A stretch of DNA of 64,000 nt from Rhynchopus euleeides (lineage: Eukaryota; Euglenozoa; Diplonemea; Diplonemida; Diplonemidae). Shown piece after piece: positions 53,167 through 61,786 of this stretch. The notes under the pieces are model-generated. The model was not told the origin of the DNA. It searched no databases and saw nothing but the letters and a program-made list of their open reading frames with translations. Numbering within the stretch: position 1 is the first letter of the stretch; every line of letters starts with the position of its first letter. The translations under genes were made by a program, and so were the position numbers. The stretch spans positions 1,116,001 to 1,180,000 of the forward strand of contig OY723277.1 of assembly GCA_963210315.1 (NCBI GenBank), read 5' to 3'.

Positions 53167-55650
53167 ATGTCACAGGCCGACCTCCACGGGGTCTCCTCCG
53201 GTAACACCGGCCCCCAGGCCGGTGGCCAACAGGCCGCCCCCCTGCCCCCCCTCGTTTTCAACGAACCCCGGGAATACACCCTCGGGCCCCTCCCCCCCCT
53301 GTACCGCGCGGCGCATGTCCGCGCCATCCTCCGCCATCTCCAGTGGGAGGCGCATGTCGAGGAGCCGAAGGACGGCGTAGCCGTCGTCATCGCGGACAGC
53401 CCCCCCCCCTCTGGCACCCCCCCCACATGGTCGGTGCAGGTGAACGGCAAGGCCGTGGCCCTCACGGACACGGCGATGCTGGAGGAGGAGAAGCGGCGGC
53501 TGGCGGAGGAGCGGAAGAAGGGAGAGGAGCTGGACCGCCTCAAGAGGCGGTACGACGGCCTCCAGGCCAGAGTGCGGGAGGAGCGCGAGGCGGCGGCGAA
53601 GGCGGGCCGGGCCGCCAAGTCCAGGACGCACCTGGGGAAGACCGGACGCGGGGGTGGCGCCGCAGCGGCTGCGCAGCAACACGCGCAGCAGGCCCGCCAG
53701 CGCGTGGAGCGGCTCCAGAAGGACCTGGAGCGTCTGGGCCGCCGCCTGGTGGCCCTCGGCCATGACCCCGCCGCAGCCACCGCCGCCGCCACCGCAGCTG
53801 ACCCCGGCGCCAGTGCCCCCACGCAGGACGGCGTACCCGCGCTGCAGCAGGAGGTGCAGCGCCTGCATGATCTGCTCAAGGAGCAGCAGAGACAGCAGGA
53901 CCTGCAACGGCAGCGCCTTGAGCAACAACTCGCTGCACAACAAGGCCACCAGCAAGCGACCACGCAAGGGGAGCGCGCCGAAGTGCGGCGACTTCAACAG
54001 GAGCTTGGGGAGCAGAGGGCAGCCGCGCAGGAGGAGCACGCCGAGGTACGGCGACTCCATCAACAGCTCGGGGAGCAGCAAGCCCGGCAGGATGAGCTCC
54101 TGCAGCGCCTGGCAGCCCAGCAGCGCCAGCTGGACGACCTCCAGGAGCGTCCCGCCGCGACCCCCCCTCAGCCTGGCACGCCGAAGGCTGTGCGCGAGCT
54201 GAAGACGCAGCTGGAGGGGCAGGGCGTGGAGCACGCCCGAGTGCACGGGGAGCTGCGCGGCCTGCTTGTTGGCCTGCGCAAGGACGCGGAGAGCGGCCTC
54301 GGGGAAGAGCGCCGCAGGGGTGAGGCCCTCGGCGGGAGGGCGGCGAAGCTGGAGGCGAGCCTCCGGGCAGTGCGGGAGCAGCTGCAGCAGCACGCCACCC
54401 GCCACGACCAGGGCGAGGAGCACCGCAACGCCCTGCTCGCGGAGGTGCAGGGGGCCCGGGAGGCGATGCTGGGGCTGCAGGGGAGCGTGGGGGAGGCGCA
54501 GCAGGCACTGCCCCAGCTCCAGGCGAAATCCCTGCAGACGGGGATGAGCGGCCTCCGCAAGGAGCTCAAGTCCTTCAAGGACGAGCAGAGGAGGGTGAGC
54601 AGCGCGGGGCAGGCAGAGGTCGCCCGCATCACGGCCGCGCTGAGCGAGCAGCAGCAGAAGGGGGTGGAGCTGCTGTCGCGTATGGCCGCCGTCGCCGATG
54701 AGGGGCGCCTCAGCCAAGCCCAGGCGGACGCGCGCCTGACAGCCGCCCTCGCCGACGTGCAGGCGACAGCGCAAGCGACTGCGGAAGGCCTGCGGGCCGC
54801 GAGCGAGCAGCAGCTGGGCGAGCTCCGGGAGGAGCTGGGCAGGCAGCGCGTGGGCAACGATGCCCAGCAGGCCATGGTGGCGGACGGGCGGCGGCAGCTG
54901 GAGGGGATGCGCGCCGAGCTCGCTGAATCACAGCGGGCAGTCGCGGAGGAGACGAGGGCGCACCTCGCCGAGCTCCACCACCACTACCATGCCCAGCCCG
55001 CCCGGGGGAGGCCAGGTGAGCAGCGCAGGAGCCGGTGCCGCTCCCCGCGGCGGGCCCGCAAACGCGAGGGCAGGGACACCTCCAGGGAACGGGAGAGGGC
55101 CTCGGCGACCCTGCAAGAGGTCATCCGCGAGGATGCGCAGGTGAGGGAGGCGCTGCTCCATGCAAATGCAACGGCAACGGCAGCAACAACAACAGCAACA
55201 ACGGCGCCACCCCCCCCAGTGGCGGCAACAGCGGAGCCGGCCAAGACTGAAACGGCAGTCGCGCCACCACCGGCGGGGGCTGACCAACCTGCCCCTACAG
55301 CCAACGCTGACCTCGAACCCCCCGCGTCTGATAGCAACAACAACACCACCACCGCCACCTCCGCAGCGCCCGCAGCCGCCCCTGCGCCCGGGGATACACC
55401 CGTGCCCGCACCGCAGCAGCAGCAGCAGCCTGACCCCGGATGCGGAGGCGAAGGGCAGCCCCCGGCGTCCGAGCAGCTACCCCCCCCTCAGCAACCCGCG
55501 CTCGGGAACAAAGGGGCCGAGGCCGGACAAGGGGACGCGGCAGCTGATCAGGACGTCAACGACACACCCCGGGTGGCGGGGAAGGGCGCGGGCAAGAACG
55601 GCAAGGCACCCCGACTGTGGAGGGGGGCTAAGCGCTACACCCCCTACTAG
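53167..55650 (+). CDS. LINE ORF1 protein (coiled-coil, SR-like basic region)
   Basis: 827 residues from ATG 53167 (MSQADLHGVSSG) to TAG 55648-55650. A Pro/Gly-rich N-terminus of about 95 residues is followed by roughly 500 residues of Glu/Gln/Arg/Leu-rich heptads (EEEKRRLAEERKKGEELDRL, then QLGEQ- and RRLQQ-type repeats), a long coiled coil as in many LINE ORF1 trimers. Then comes a basic Arg/Ser stretch (RRSRCRSPRRARKREGRD) likely to bind RNA or act as a nuclear signal, and a Pro/Ala/Thr/Gln-rich tail. No RRM or zinc knuckle seen. The frame after the stop codon is ORF2. Confidence 0.85.
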   Translation: MSQADLHGVSSGNTGPQAGGQQAAPLPPLVFNEPREYTLGPLPPLYRAAHVRAILRHLQWEAHVEEPKDGVAVVIADSPPPSGTPPTWSVQVNGKAVALTDTAMLEEEKRRLAEERKKGEELDRLKRRYDGLQARVREEREAAAKAGRAAKSRTHLGKTGRGGGAAAAAQQHAQQARQRVERLQKDLERLGRRLVALGHDPAAATAAATAADPGASAPTQDGVPALQQEVQRLHDLLKEQQRQQDLQRQRLEQQLAAQQGHQQATTQGERAEVRRLQQELGEQRAAAQEEHAEVRRLHQQLGEQQARQDELLQRLAAQQRQLDDLQERPAATPPQPGTPKAVRELKTQLEGQGVEHARVHGELRGLLVGLRKDAESGLGEERRRGEALGGRAAKLEASLRAVREQLQQHATRHDQGEEHRNALLAEVQGAREAMLGLQGSVGEAQQALPQLQAKSLQTGMSGLRKELKSFKDEQRRVSSAGQAEVARITAALSEQQQKGVELLSRMAAVADEGRLSQAQADARLTAALADVQATAQATAEGLRAASEQQLGELREELGRQRVGNDAQQAMVADGRRQLEGMRAELAESQRAVAEETRAHLAELHHHYHAQPARGRPGEQRRSRCRSPRRARKREGRDTSRERERASATLQEVIREDAQVREALLHANATATAATTTATTAPPPPVAATAEPAKTETAVAPPPAGADQPAPTANADLEPPASDSNNNTTTATSAAPAAAPAPGDTPVPAPQQQQQPDPGCGGEGQPPASEQLPPPQQPALGNKGAEAGQGDAAADQDVNDTPRVAGKGAGKNGKAPRLWRGAKRYTPY
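55648..55650 (+). other. In-frame TAG between LINE ORF1 and ORF2
   Basis: The only stop in frame between 53167 and 61713. It sits in CCCCCTACTAGGGGGTGAGG, where CCCCC and GGGGG can pair, and the downstream GGGGG can instead pair with CCCCC seven nt later. Stop followed by G and then structured RNA resembles retroviral gag-pol readthrough sites. Readthrough would give a 2,848-residue polyprotein. Confidence 0.5.
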
Positions 55651-55653
55651 GGG

Positions 55654-58600
55654 GTGAGGCGCCCCCTCAAGGGGGGACCCGGCCTACACCCTAAGGCTTC
55701 CGGTTCCCCCGGCGGGGGCGCCGACCAGGGGATAGGGGGAGCGCCCGTGGCGCAGCACCCTCTCGCCGCCGGCGAACCCTCCCCACAACCCCCCCATAGA
55801 AAACCAAAACCCGCAGGGACAGGAGTAACCTCTGCGGGACCCTTAGATAGAGCGAGAGAGCATAGAAGCCACGCCCCTGGGGCAGGAGAACCCCGGGGGC
55901 TTCGGGGAGGAGGGGGACAGGAGTACTCCCCCTCCTCAGTAGAGCAGGACGACCGATGGCTGGCAGAGATGGCGCAACGACTGCTGGCAGTGCGAGAGGC
56001 GGTGGCGAAAGATGGCAACTGCCAATACACCGGCCTCGCGGTGCAATGTGCGGGATGGACGGCGGCCTCTCTCAGAGCAGCTGTAGTCGAAGCCCTGGGA
56101 CAGGACGCCGAGAGGCGAGCAACCTACGCGCCCGATATAGATGACCCCCGGGCACCCCCGTCCTACGACGACTACATCGCGGCGCAGGCACAGAGCGGGG
56201 TCTACGGGGACGGGGCTACACTCAGGGTAGCGGCTGAGGTGTTGGGGGCCCAGGTGTGGGTACTCGGCACTACGGATAGGCTGTACCTGGGGCGCGTCGG
56301 GTCAGGCGACAAAGTGATATGCCTCACGTGGAGGCCCTTCCACTACGACGTGCTGCGCATCCCCCTCACGCTAGCCAGGGAGTTAGCAGCCTCCACCACA
56401 AACAGATGGAAACTCCCCACCGCGACTCCCACCCCTCCTCCAGTAGCTCCAACCGCAACCGCTGCTACCACAATCTCCCCGTTACGCGGCCCTGCTCCCA
56501 GGCCGCCGCCGCGACGCCCCGCGCCGCGGCCAGCGTCTCCTGGGGTACTCAGGGTGGCGTCAGCCAACGTCACGTCGCTGTCAACCCACTTGTGTGATGT
56601 GGCGGACCTGAAGGCAGACGTTGTGGCCCTGCAAGAAACACGTGTCCCGGACCCCAGCAAGGGCACGCTCAGCAGCTACTTCGCGGCCCACGGCTGGTCC
56701 ATGCACTGGGGTAAGGGCATGCCCAAGGTCAAGGGGGCCAATGGCTACGAGCAGACCCGACCCGGAGGAGTGGCAGTCATGGCAAAAGAGGGCCTGGTAG
56801 CGCAAGTGGTGCAACCGAAGACCAAGCTGGAAAAGAAGCTGCATGACAGTACCCGCCTGGTACACGTGGTGCTCGCAACCAGTAACGGCAAGACAGCGCT
56901 CCACATCCTGTGCGTTTATGGTCACTCTGGGATGGAGGTGCGAGTGCAGCGGGAGACCCTCCTGCAGGAGGCGCTGGACCTCGCAGCCGGCCTGGGGCAG
57001 GTGCCCGTGTTGCTGCTGGGGTACCTCAACACCAACCCGGAGACCAGTGCCGTCCTATCCCAGGCCTGCCGGGTGGGTGGTTGGACCGATGCGGCGGTCT
57101 CATACGCAGAGCTGAAACAGCAGGAAGTTCGGAACACCTGCTGGGCATCGAAGGAAGGCACCAGACTGGACATCTGCCTGCTGAACCCCTGCGCGGCGCC
57201 GGCCTTGCGCTCCGTCGAGGTGGCAGAAAAGGGCGAATACGGCATCCCCACGCACTGCCCGCTCTTCGTCGACCTCGATCTCGCCGCCTTCCGCCGACCG
57301 AAGCAAATCTGCATCCTCCCCGCCCCCTTTCCTAAGTGCAGGCCCACGCTCGGGGGCGCTGCCGCCAGAGAGGTGCTGCTGGATGTGCTAACCGCAGAGG
57401 AAACGAAAGAGGGTGCAACAGGAGCGCAACTCCTCCGCCGGGCCTCAGCCTGCAGCGAGAACTTCCTGAAGCGTGTCCACGTGGGCCAACTCGGAAGGCA
57501 GGAAACGGCGTACACGGGCAGGGCGGAGGGTTACCACATGCAGCGGTCGAGGGTGGCCACCAAACACCGCCCCGCCTCCGCCCGAGGAGCGGGCGACAAG
57601 AACACCCGGGCGAAGGACAAGCTGTTGGGGAACCTCCGGACCCTCATCCTGGAGGGCCGCCACCGACTGCTGGAGTCTGCGCCATACCCCCCCACACCCA
57701 ACGAAGAGCACGCCTGGGGCGCTGCGAAGAAGCGGCTGAAGGGAGGGGGCCTTCCCCCGGGGCTGGAGGCGGCGCTGGCGGGCACCACCTCACAACTGCC
57801 GGACCTCGAGACGATGGAGATGGCCCTTGTCGCCCTGGAGGGATCTCAGCGAGGCATGTTCGACGCGCTCCGCGACGAAAGACTCCGCACGTGGAAGGCG
57901 AGGATGCAGAAGGCCTGGACGCAGGAGGCGGGGATAGTGTTCTCGTACCTCGCAGACCGCTTCTGCGCCCCTACCACCTTCATGCGCCGCGAGGATGGCT
58001 CCTTCACGGCCTGCCCCAAGGAGGCGGATGAACTGCTGAGGAGCGATACTGCGTGGGGGGGCTACTTCCGGAAGTATGCGACGACGCCTGAGCCTCGCTG
58101 GGACACCTTCCGACAGAGGTACAGCGACTTCCTCCCTGACCCGGCCGAGATGGAGTGTAAGACCATTACGGCAGAAGACGTTGGGACAGCGCTGGCTAAA
58201 ATGTCTACATCCACCTCGCCGGGCCTACACGGCTGGAGGGTGCACGAGCTGCGGCAACTCCCAGGGGACCTCCTCAAGTTGTTCGCGGAGGTGTTCAATG
58301 AGGTCGAGAGATCGGGCGAATGGCCGGAGCAGCTGATGCACGCCATGATTTGCCTCATTCCCAAGCCCGGCAGCTCAGGTGAGCCGCTGTCGCAGCGCCC
58401 CATCAGCATCACTCCCGTGCTGTACAGGGTGTGGGCAGCAATCCGAGTGAAGCCTGCGCTGAAGTGGCTGGAGAGCATTGCGCCTGAGGACTTGCACGGA
58501 TGCAGACCTGGCCACGGCGCGGAGGACCTCATCTGGCACCTGGCAGCACGGATCGAAGAGGCCCACCTCACAGGACAGCCACTGTACGGTGTCGCCCTAG

Positions 58601-61600
58601 ACTTTAAGAAATGCTTCGACACGGTGCCGATTGACCTGACCTTCTGTCTAGCTGCGGAGCTCGGCTTCGACGGCCGAGTCCTGCGCACCCTGCGGGCAGC
58701 GTACGGGTCAATGCAGCGGCACTTCCGGGTAAGCGGCACTATCGGGGAGGGCTTCCTGCCAACCAACGGCATCATGCAGGGCTGCCCCATTAGCGTCGTG
58801 CTGATCAACGTGCTGGTGGGTGTATGGATGCGCATGGCGGAGCACCGGCAGGGCACGAGGGCGTTGTCGTTTGTGGACGATGTGTACGCGGTGACCCCCA
58901 GCCCGGGGACCTTGCAAGCAGTGGTGGATGACTCTGCAGATTTCTCCCACGATACCGGGATGGTAATATGCGCAGAGGTCAAGTCACATGTCTTCTCGAC
59001 GTCCCCCGAGCCGTTGACCCCGATAGTCTACCGGACACGGGACGGCACGGCTACCCCCCTTCGACAGCGCGATAGCTTCGACTGCCTCGGGGCCATGCTG
59101 CATGCGCGCCCGCTCGAGGGACCCGAGGTGCCCAAATCGGAGCGCGTCGCCCGCCGAAAAGAGGGCGCAGAGCAGAACCTGCGCAGGACCTCGGCACTGC
59201 CCCTACCGGTGCAGTGGAAGGGGCAGGCAGCAGCGATGACAGCGGGGTCCAGGCTCTACTACGACGCCCTGGTCACCCGCTGGGAGGACGCCGACATCAG
59301 GCGATGGAGGGGGCTCTTCGTCGCCGCGCTGTGGTCCGGACCCCCCCGCAGGGCGCGGGAGGCTGTGCTGGATGTCCTCCACCATGCACATCGGGTGGAC
59401 CCCGCCGTCGCCCCCCGCTACCGGCAGATCACCACCTGGGCCATGCAGGTCAAGAAGTGGGGCCGCTGCAGGGTTCTGTCTGAGACGGCTTGGGATAGCA
59501 GAGTGAGGCTTACAGGGACAGGCCCCTTCGCGCTTTTCCGAGCGGCCCTTCGGTGGATAGGATGGAGCTGGAGCACGGCGACCACCCTATCTTACACTGA
59601 TGAAGCGGGACGGAGCATAGTCTTCGACCCCACCGCAGCAACAACGAGCGGATGGGGGATCTTCGCTCATGACCTCCGCCAGGCCCTACGTACACAGGTG
59701 GCCAAGGCGCTGGCTGGTCGTCGTGACGACTTTGCGGGCGCTCAGCACGGCATCGACGGGCAAGCCACACGCTGCGTCCTGGAGGGAGAGGGCGCCGCGG
59801 TCACGGGATACCAACGGGGCCTCCTTCGTTCCGTCATTGCAGGGGCGGTGCCTGTCCGAGGGCGCACGGGGCAGGGCGGGATCTGCCGATACTGCAACGC
59901 AGGCACCCCCGAGACGGTGATGCACCTATGGTGGGAGTGCTCCGCGTGGGACCCAATCCGACAAAACCACCCCATTACGGCTGTGGACCGGTCAACCTGG
60001 CCACCTTGCTTGGCGTTATGCGGGGTGGCGCCCGCCTTTAGACACGGCATCCCGGAGGACAGGCAGCCCCTGCCACTATCCTTCGCACGCAGGGTGGATA
60101 TAGTGGCGCAGCTGCACCGCTACTTCATTGCAATCCTCTCGGCGCGGCAGGAGAAAGATGGACTGCTCGACCGCTCCGCGCGCCACCACCGCACCCTTCA
60201 CTATCCATGGGGGTGGTGCACACCCAACCCCGAACAGGCCTGCATCCCTGTGCGGGCGCCGTCCACTGTCAAACAGACGTGGGGCAAGCGCCCCCCGGAG
60301 CTGTGGGTGGCCCTCTGCGACTGGCTGCGGGGCCTGAAATGGGGGCCGCAGGGAGGGGAGCACACCGTGACCCTCATGGAGTTGGCTGTCGACTTCGAGC
60401 TGTCGACCGGCCTCACCCTCCCAGAAGTCGAAACGCGCCGCATCCGCCCCCACACACCTGACCCCCCTGAGAGGGGGCCGCGGGAGGCCCGCCCACGCAT
60501 CCCCGAGGGCGCATCCCCGGGGCTCACCCTCTACTTCGACGGCGGAGCAAGGGACAACGGCACCCCCTTCGCCCTGGCGGGTGCAGGTGCGGTGCTCTAC
60601 CGAGACGGCCTCAAGGTGTCGGAAGAGATCCTCCCTCTGCTGAACGTACGCAGCAACAACATCGCTGAGTACGAAGGGGTTCGGGCGGGCCTACGGCTGC
60701 TCAGAAGGGGCGACCCGCCCCCTGAGGGGAACGTTACGGTGCGGGGTGACTCGCAGGTGGTGCTGCGACACCTAAAAGGGGAAGCGGTTTGCCGCGATAA
60801 ATCCCTCCGCCCCCTCTTCCTCAGCACGGCACGGCTGGCTGCCGACCTCGGGCCCCGGATCACCCTTACGTATGAGCACGTGAAAAGGGAACTCAACGTC
60901 GATGCGGACGCCCTGAGCAACGCCGCCATGGACGAGGCTGAGAGGCAGGGGGAGACCTCGCAGGAGCAGCTGCGGCAGGACTTCGCAGCCTTCCAGAAGA
61001 GCATCCTGGGCAAGGCTCACTCGTTGAGGCAGCTCTGCGAGGTGGTGCGCAAGACTTCCAAGCAACCATGGCACTGTGGCCACACTGCGAGCTCCACTGT
61101 CCTCACCGCGATCGGGGGAACCGTGGCAGGGGGCCTGTCCAGGAGAGCCCAGCTCAGCCCAGCCACCGAGTCGGTGATGCGCAGCCTCCAAGCGCACACG
61201 GCAGGCCCGGGCTTGAACCAGCGGGACACAGCCTTCCACTCCCGCGGCATGGCGTGGGCCGCAACCTTCGCACCGCAGCCCCACTACCCAGAGGGGTGGC
61301 AGCAAGCGGCCCAGCAATGGACTGCCAGCAGCCGGCAAGCCAACGCCCGGACAGGACGGTCATGGGAACGACGGGGCGTTGCTCCCCGGACTGCCCCCCC
61401 TGGAGCCAGACGGAACGCGAAGATGCTTACCTGCGCTCTGCACTGGAAACCCCGCTGCGTGGACTGCCGGCGCCGGCGCCTCTCGGAAGAGGACTGCTGC
61501 CGGGACCACCACGGGAAGAACGACGGCTTGCAAGTCACCATGGAATTTTGCAAGACGCATCGCATGGGCCGGTGCGGGGACTGCCACAGCAGTGCGAAAT

Positions 61601-61713
61601 CACTCACACACTGTTGCGGCACGCACCACGCTGGCTATGCCTCACGCCCTCCTCGGAGTGGCACTGAGTTGGCCCCACACTCTAACCCGAGTGGGGCATC
61701 CGCTGTGACGTAG
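55654..61713 (+). CDS. LINE ORF2 polyprotein: OTU, AP endonuclease, RT, RNase H, Cys/His module
   Basis: About 2,019 residues to TAG 61713. The first ATG is at 55969 (residue 106), just before the OTU domain; upstream codons are open but have no ATG. Domains: OTU-like cysteine protease with DGNC (Asp120-Cys123) and a distal FHYD (His230). AP-endonuclease with SANVTS (Asn305), QETRV (Glu328), YGHSG, LLLGYLNTNP and THCPL (His534). RT with ALDFKKCFD (Asp983) and FVDD (1073-1076). Zinc knuckle CRYC...HLWWEC from 1411. RNase H with YFDGGA (Asp1629), AEYEG (Glu1672), RGDSQVV (Asp1699) and NVDADALSN (Asp1750/1752). From 1927 there are two C-x2-H-x4-C-x2-C...CC-x2-HH modules. In the endonuclease the usual G-D-x-N reads G-Y-L-N (Tyr457), probably damaging target nicking. 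The frame is otherwise intact. Confidence 0.93.
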   Translation: MRRPLKGGPGLHPKASGSPGGGADQGIGGAPVAQHPLAAGEPSPQPPHRKPKPAGTGVTSAGPLDRAREHRSHAPGAGEPRGLRGGGGQEYSPSSVEQDDRWLAEMAQRLLAVREAVAKDGNCQYTGLAVQCAGWTAASLRAAVVEALGQDAERRATYAPDIDDPRAPPSYDDYIAAQAQSGVYGDGATLRVAAEVLGAQVWVLGTTDRLYLGRVGSGDKVICLTWRPFHYDVLRIPLTLARELAASTTNRWKLPTATPTPPPVAPTATAATTISPLRGPAPRPPPRRPAPRPASPGVLRVASANVTSLSTHLCDVADLKADVVALQETRVPDPSKGTLSSYFAAHGWSMHWGKGMPKVKGANGYEQTRPGGVAVMAKEGLVAQVVQPKTKLEKKLHDSTRLVHVVLATSNGKTALHILCVYGHSGMEVRVQRETLLQEALDLAAGLGQVPVLLLGYLNTNPETSAVLSQACRVGGWTDAAVSYAELKQQEVRNTCWASKEGTRLDICLLNPCAAPALRSVEVAEKGEYGIPTHCPLFVDLDLAAFRRPKQICILPAPFPKCRPTLGGAAAREVLLDVLTAEETKEGATGAQLLRRASACSENFLKRVHVGQLGRQETAYTGRAEGYHMQRSRVATKHRPASARGAGDKNTRAKDKLLGNLRTLILEGRHRLLESAPYPPTPNEEHAWGAAKKRLKGGGLPPGLEAALAGTTSQLPDLETMEMALVALEGSQRGMFDALRDERLRTWKARMQKAWTQEAGIVFSYLADRFCAPTTFMRREDGSFTACPKEADELLRSDTAWGGYFRKYATTPEPRWDTFRQRYSDFLPDPAEMECKTITAEDVGTALAKMSTSTSPGLHGWRVHELRQLPGDLLKLFAEVFNEVERSGEWPEQLMHAMICLIPKPGSSGEPLSQRPISITPVLYRVWAAIRVKPALKWLESIAPEDLHGCRPGHGAEDLIWHLAARIEEAHLTGQPLYGVALDFKKCFDTVPIDLTFCLAAELGFDGRVLRTLRAAYGSMQRHFRVSGTIGEGFLPTNGIMQGCPISVVLINVLVGVWMRMAEHRQGTRALSFVDDVYAVTPSPGTLQAVVDDSADFSHDTGMVICAEVKSHVFSTSPEPLTPIVYRTRDGTATPLRQRDSFDCLGAMLHARPLEGPEVPKSERVARRKEGAEQNLRRTSALPLPVQWKGQAAAMTAGSRLYYDALVTRWEDADIRRWRGLFVAALWSGPPRRAREAVLDVLHHAHRVDPAVAPRYRQITTWAMQVKKWGRCRVLSETAWDSRVRLTGTGPFALFRAALRWIGWSWSTATTLSYTDEAGRSIVFDPTAATTSGWGIFAHDLRQALRTQVAKALAGRRDDFAGAQHGIDGQATRCVLEGEGAAVTGYQRGLLRSVIAGAVPVRGRTGQGGICRYCNAGTPETVMHLWWECSAWDPIRQNHPITAVDRSTWPPCLALCGVAPAFRHGIPEDRQPLPLSFARRVDIVAQLHRYFIAILSARQEKDGLLDRSARHHRTLHYPWGWCTPNPEQACIPVRAPSTVKQTWGKRPPELWVALCDWLRGLKWGPQGGEHTVTLMELAVDFELSTGLTLPEVETRRIRPHTPDPPERGPREARPRIPEGASPGLTLYFDGGARDNGTPFALAGAGAVLYRDGLKVSEEILPLLNVRSNNIAEYEGVRAGLRLLRRGDPPPEGNVTVRGDSQVVLRHLKGEAVCRDKSLRPLFLSTARLAADLGPRITLTYEHVKRELNVDADALSNAAMDEAERQGETSQEQLRQDFAAFQKSILGKAHSLRQLCEVVRKTSKQPWHCGHTASSTVLTAIGGTVAGGLSRRAQLSPATESVMRSLQAHTAGPGLNQRDTAFHSRGMAWAATFAPQPHYPEGWQQAAQQWTASSRQANARTGRSWERRGVAPRTAPPGARRNAKMLTCALHWKPRCVDCRRRRLSEEDCCRDHHGKNDGLQVTMEFCKTHRMGRCGDCHSSAKSLTHCCGTHHAGYASRPPRSGTELAPHSNPSGASAVT

Positions 61714-61773
61714 GGGTGGGCGGGGAGTGGGCACAGATCCGCGCAGGGTTACCCACTTAAAACCACTATCACT

Positions 61774-61786
61774 ACACACACGCACA
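61774..61786 (+). repeat. LINE target-site duplication, right
   Basis: ACACACACGCACA, matching 53128-53140 and the single copy at the empty site 47271-47283. Confidence 0.88.

Larger units (their letters stand above)
53141..61773 (+). mobile_element. Complete LINE (non-LTR retrotransposon) with OTU, APE, RT, RNase H
   Basis: 8,633 bp between 13-bp direct repeats ACACACACGCACA (53128-53140 and 61774-61786). The uninterrupted target is present at 47271-47283 in the first tandem unit, which fixes both ends. The 5' leader is only 26 bp. The 3' untranslated part is 60 bp (ends CCACTTAAAACCACTATCACT) with no poly-A tail. The two ORFs share one frame, separated by a single TAG. I recall an OTU-type protease plus RNase H in Dualen/RandI LINEs of algae, so this may be a relative, but that needs a phylogeny. 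Confidence 0.95.

Noticed and set aside
53034..54774. Minus-strand frames of 309 and 534 codons over the LINE ORF1
   Set aside because: Leucine- and arginine-rich antisense reading of the Glu/Gln coiled-coil codons. The sense frame has the ATG, the coiled coil and the link to ORF2.
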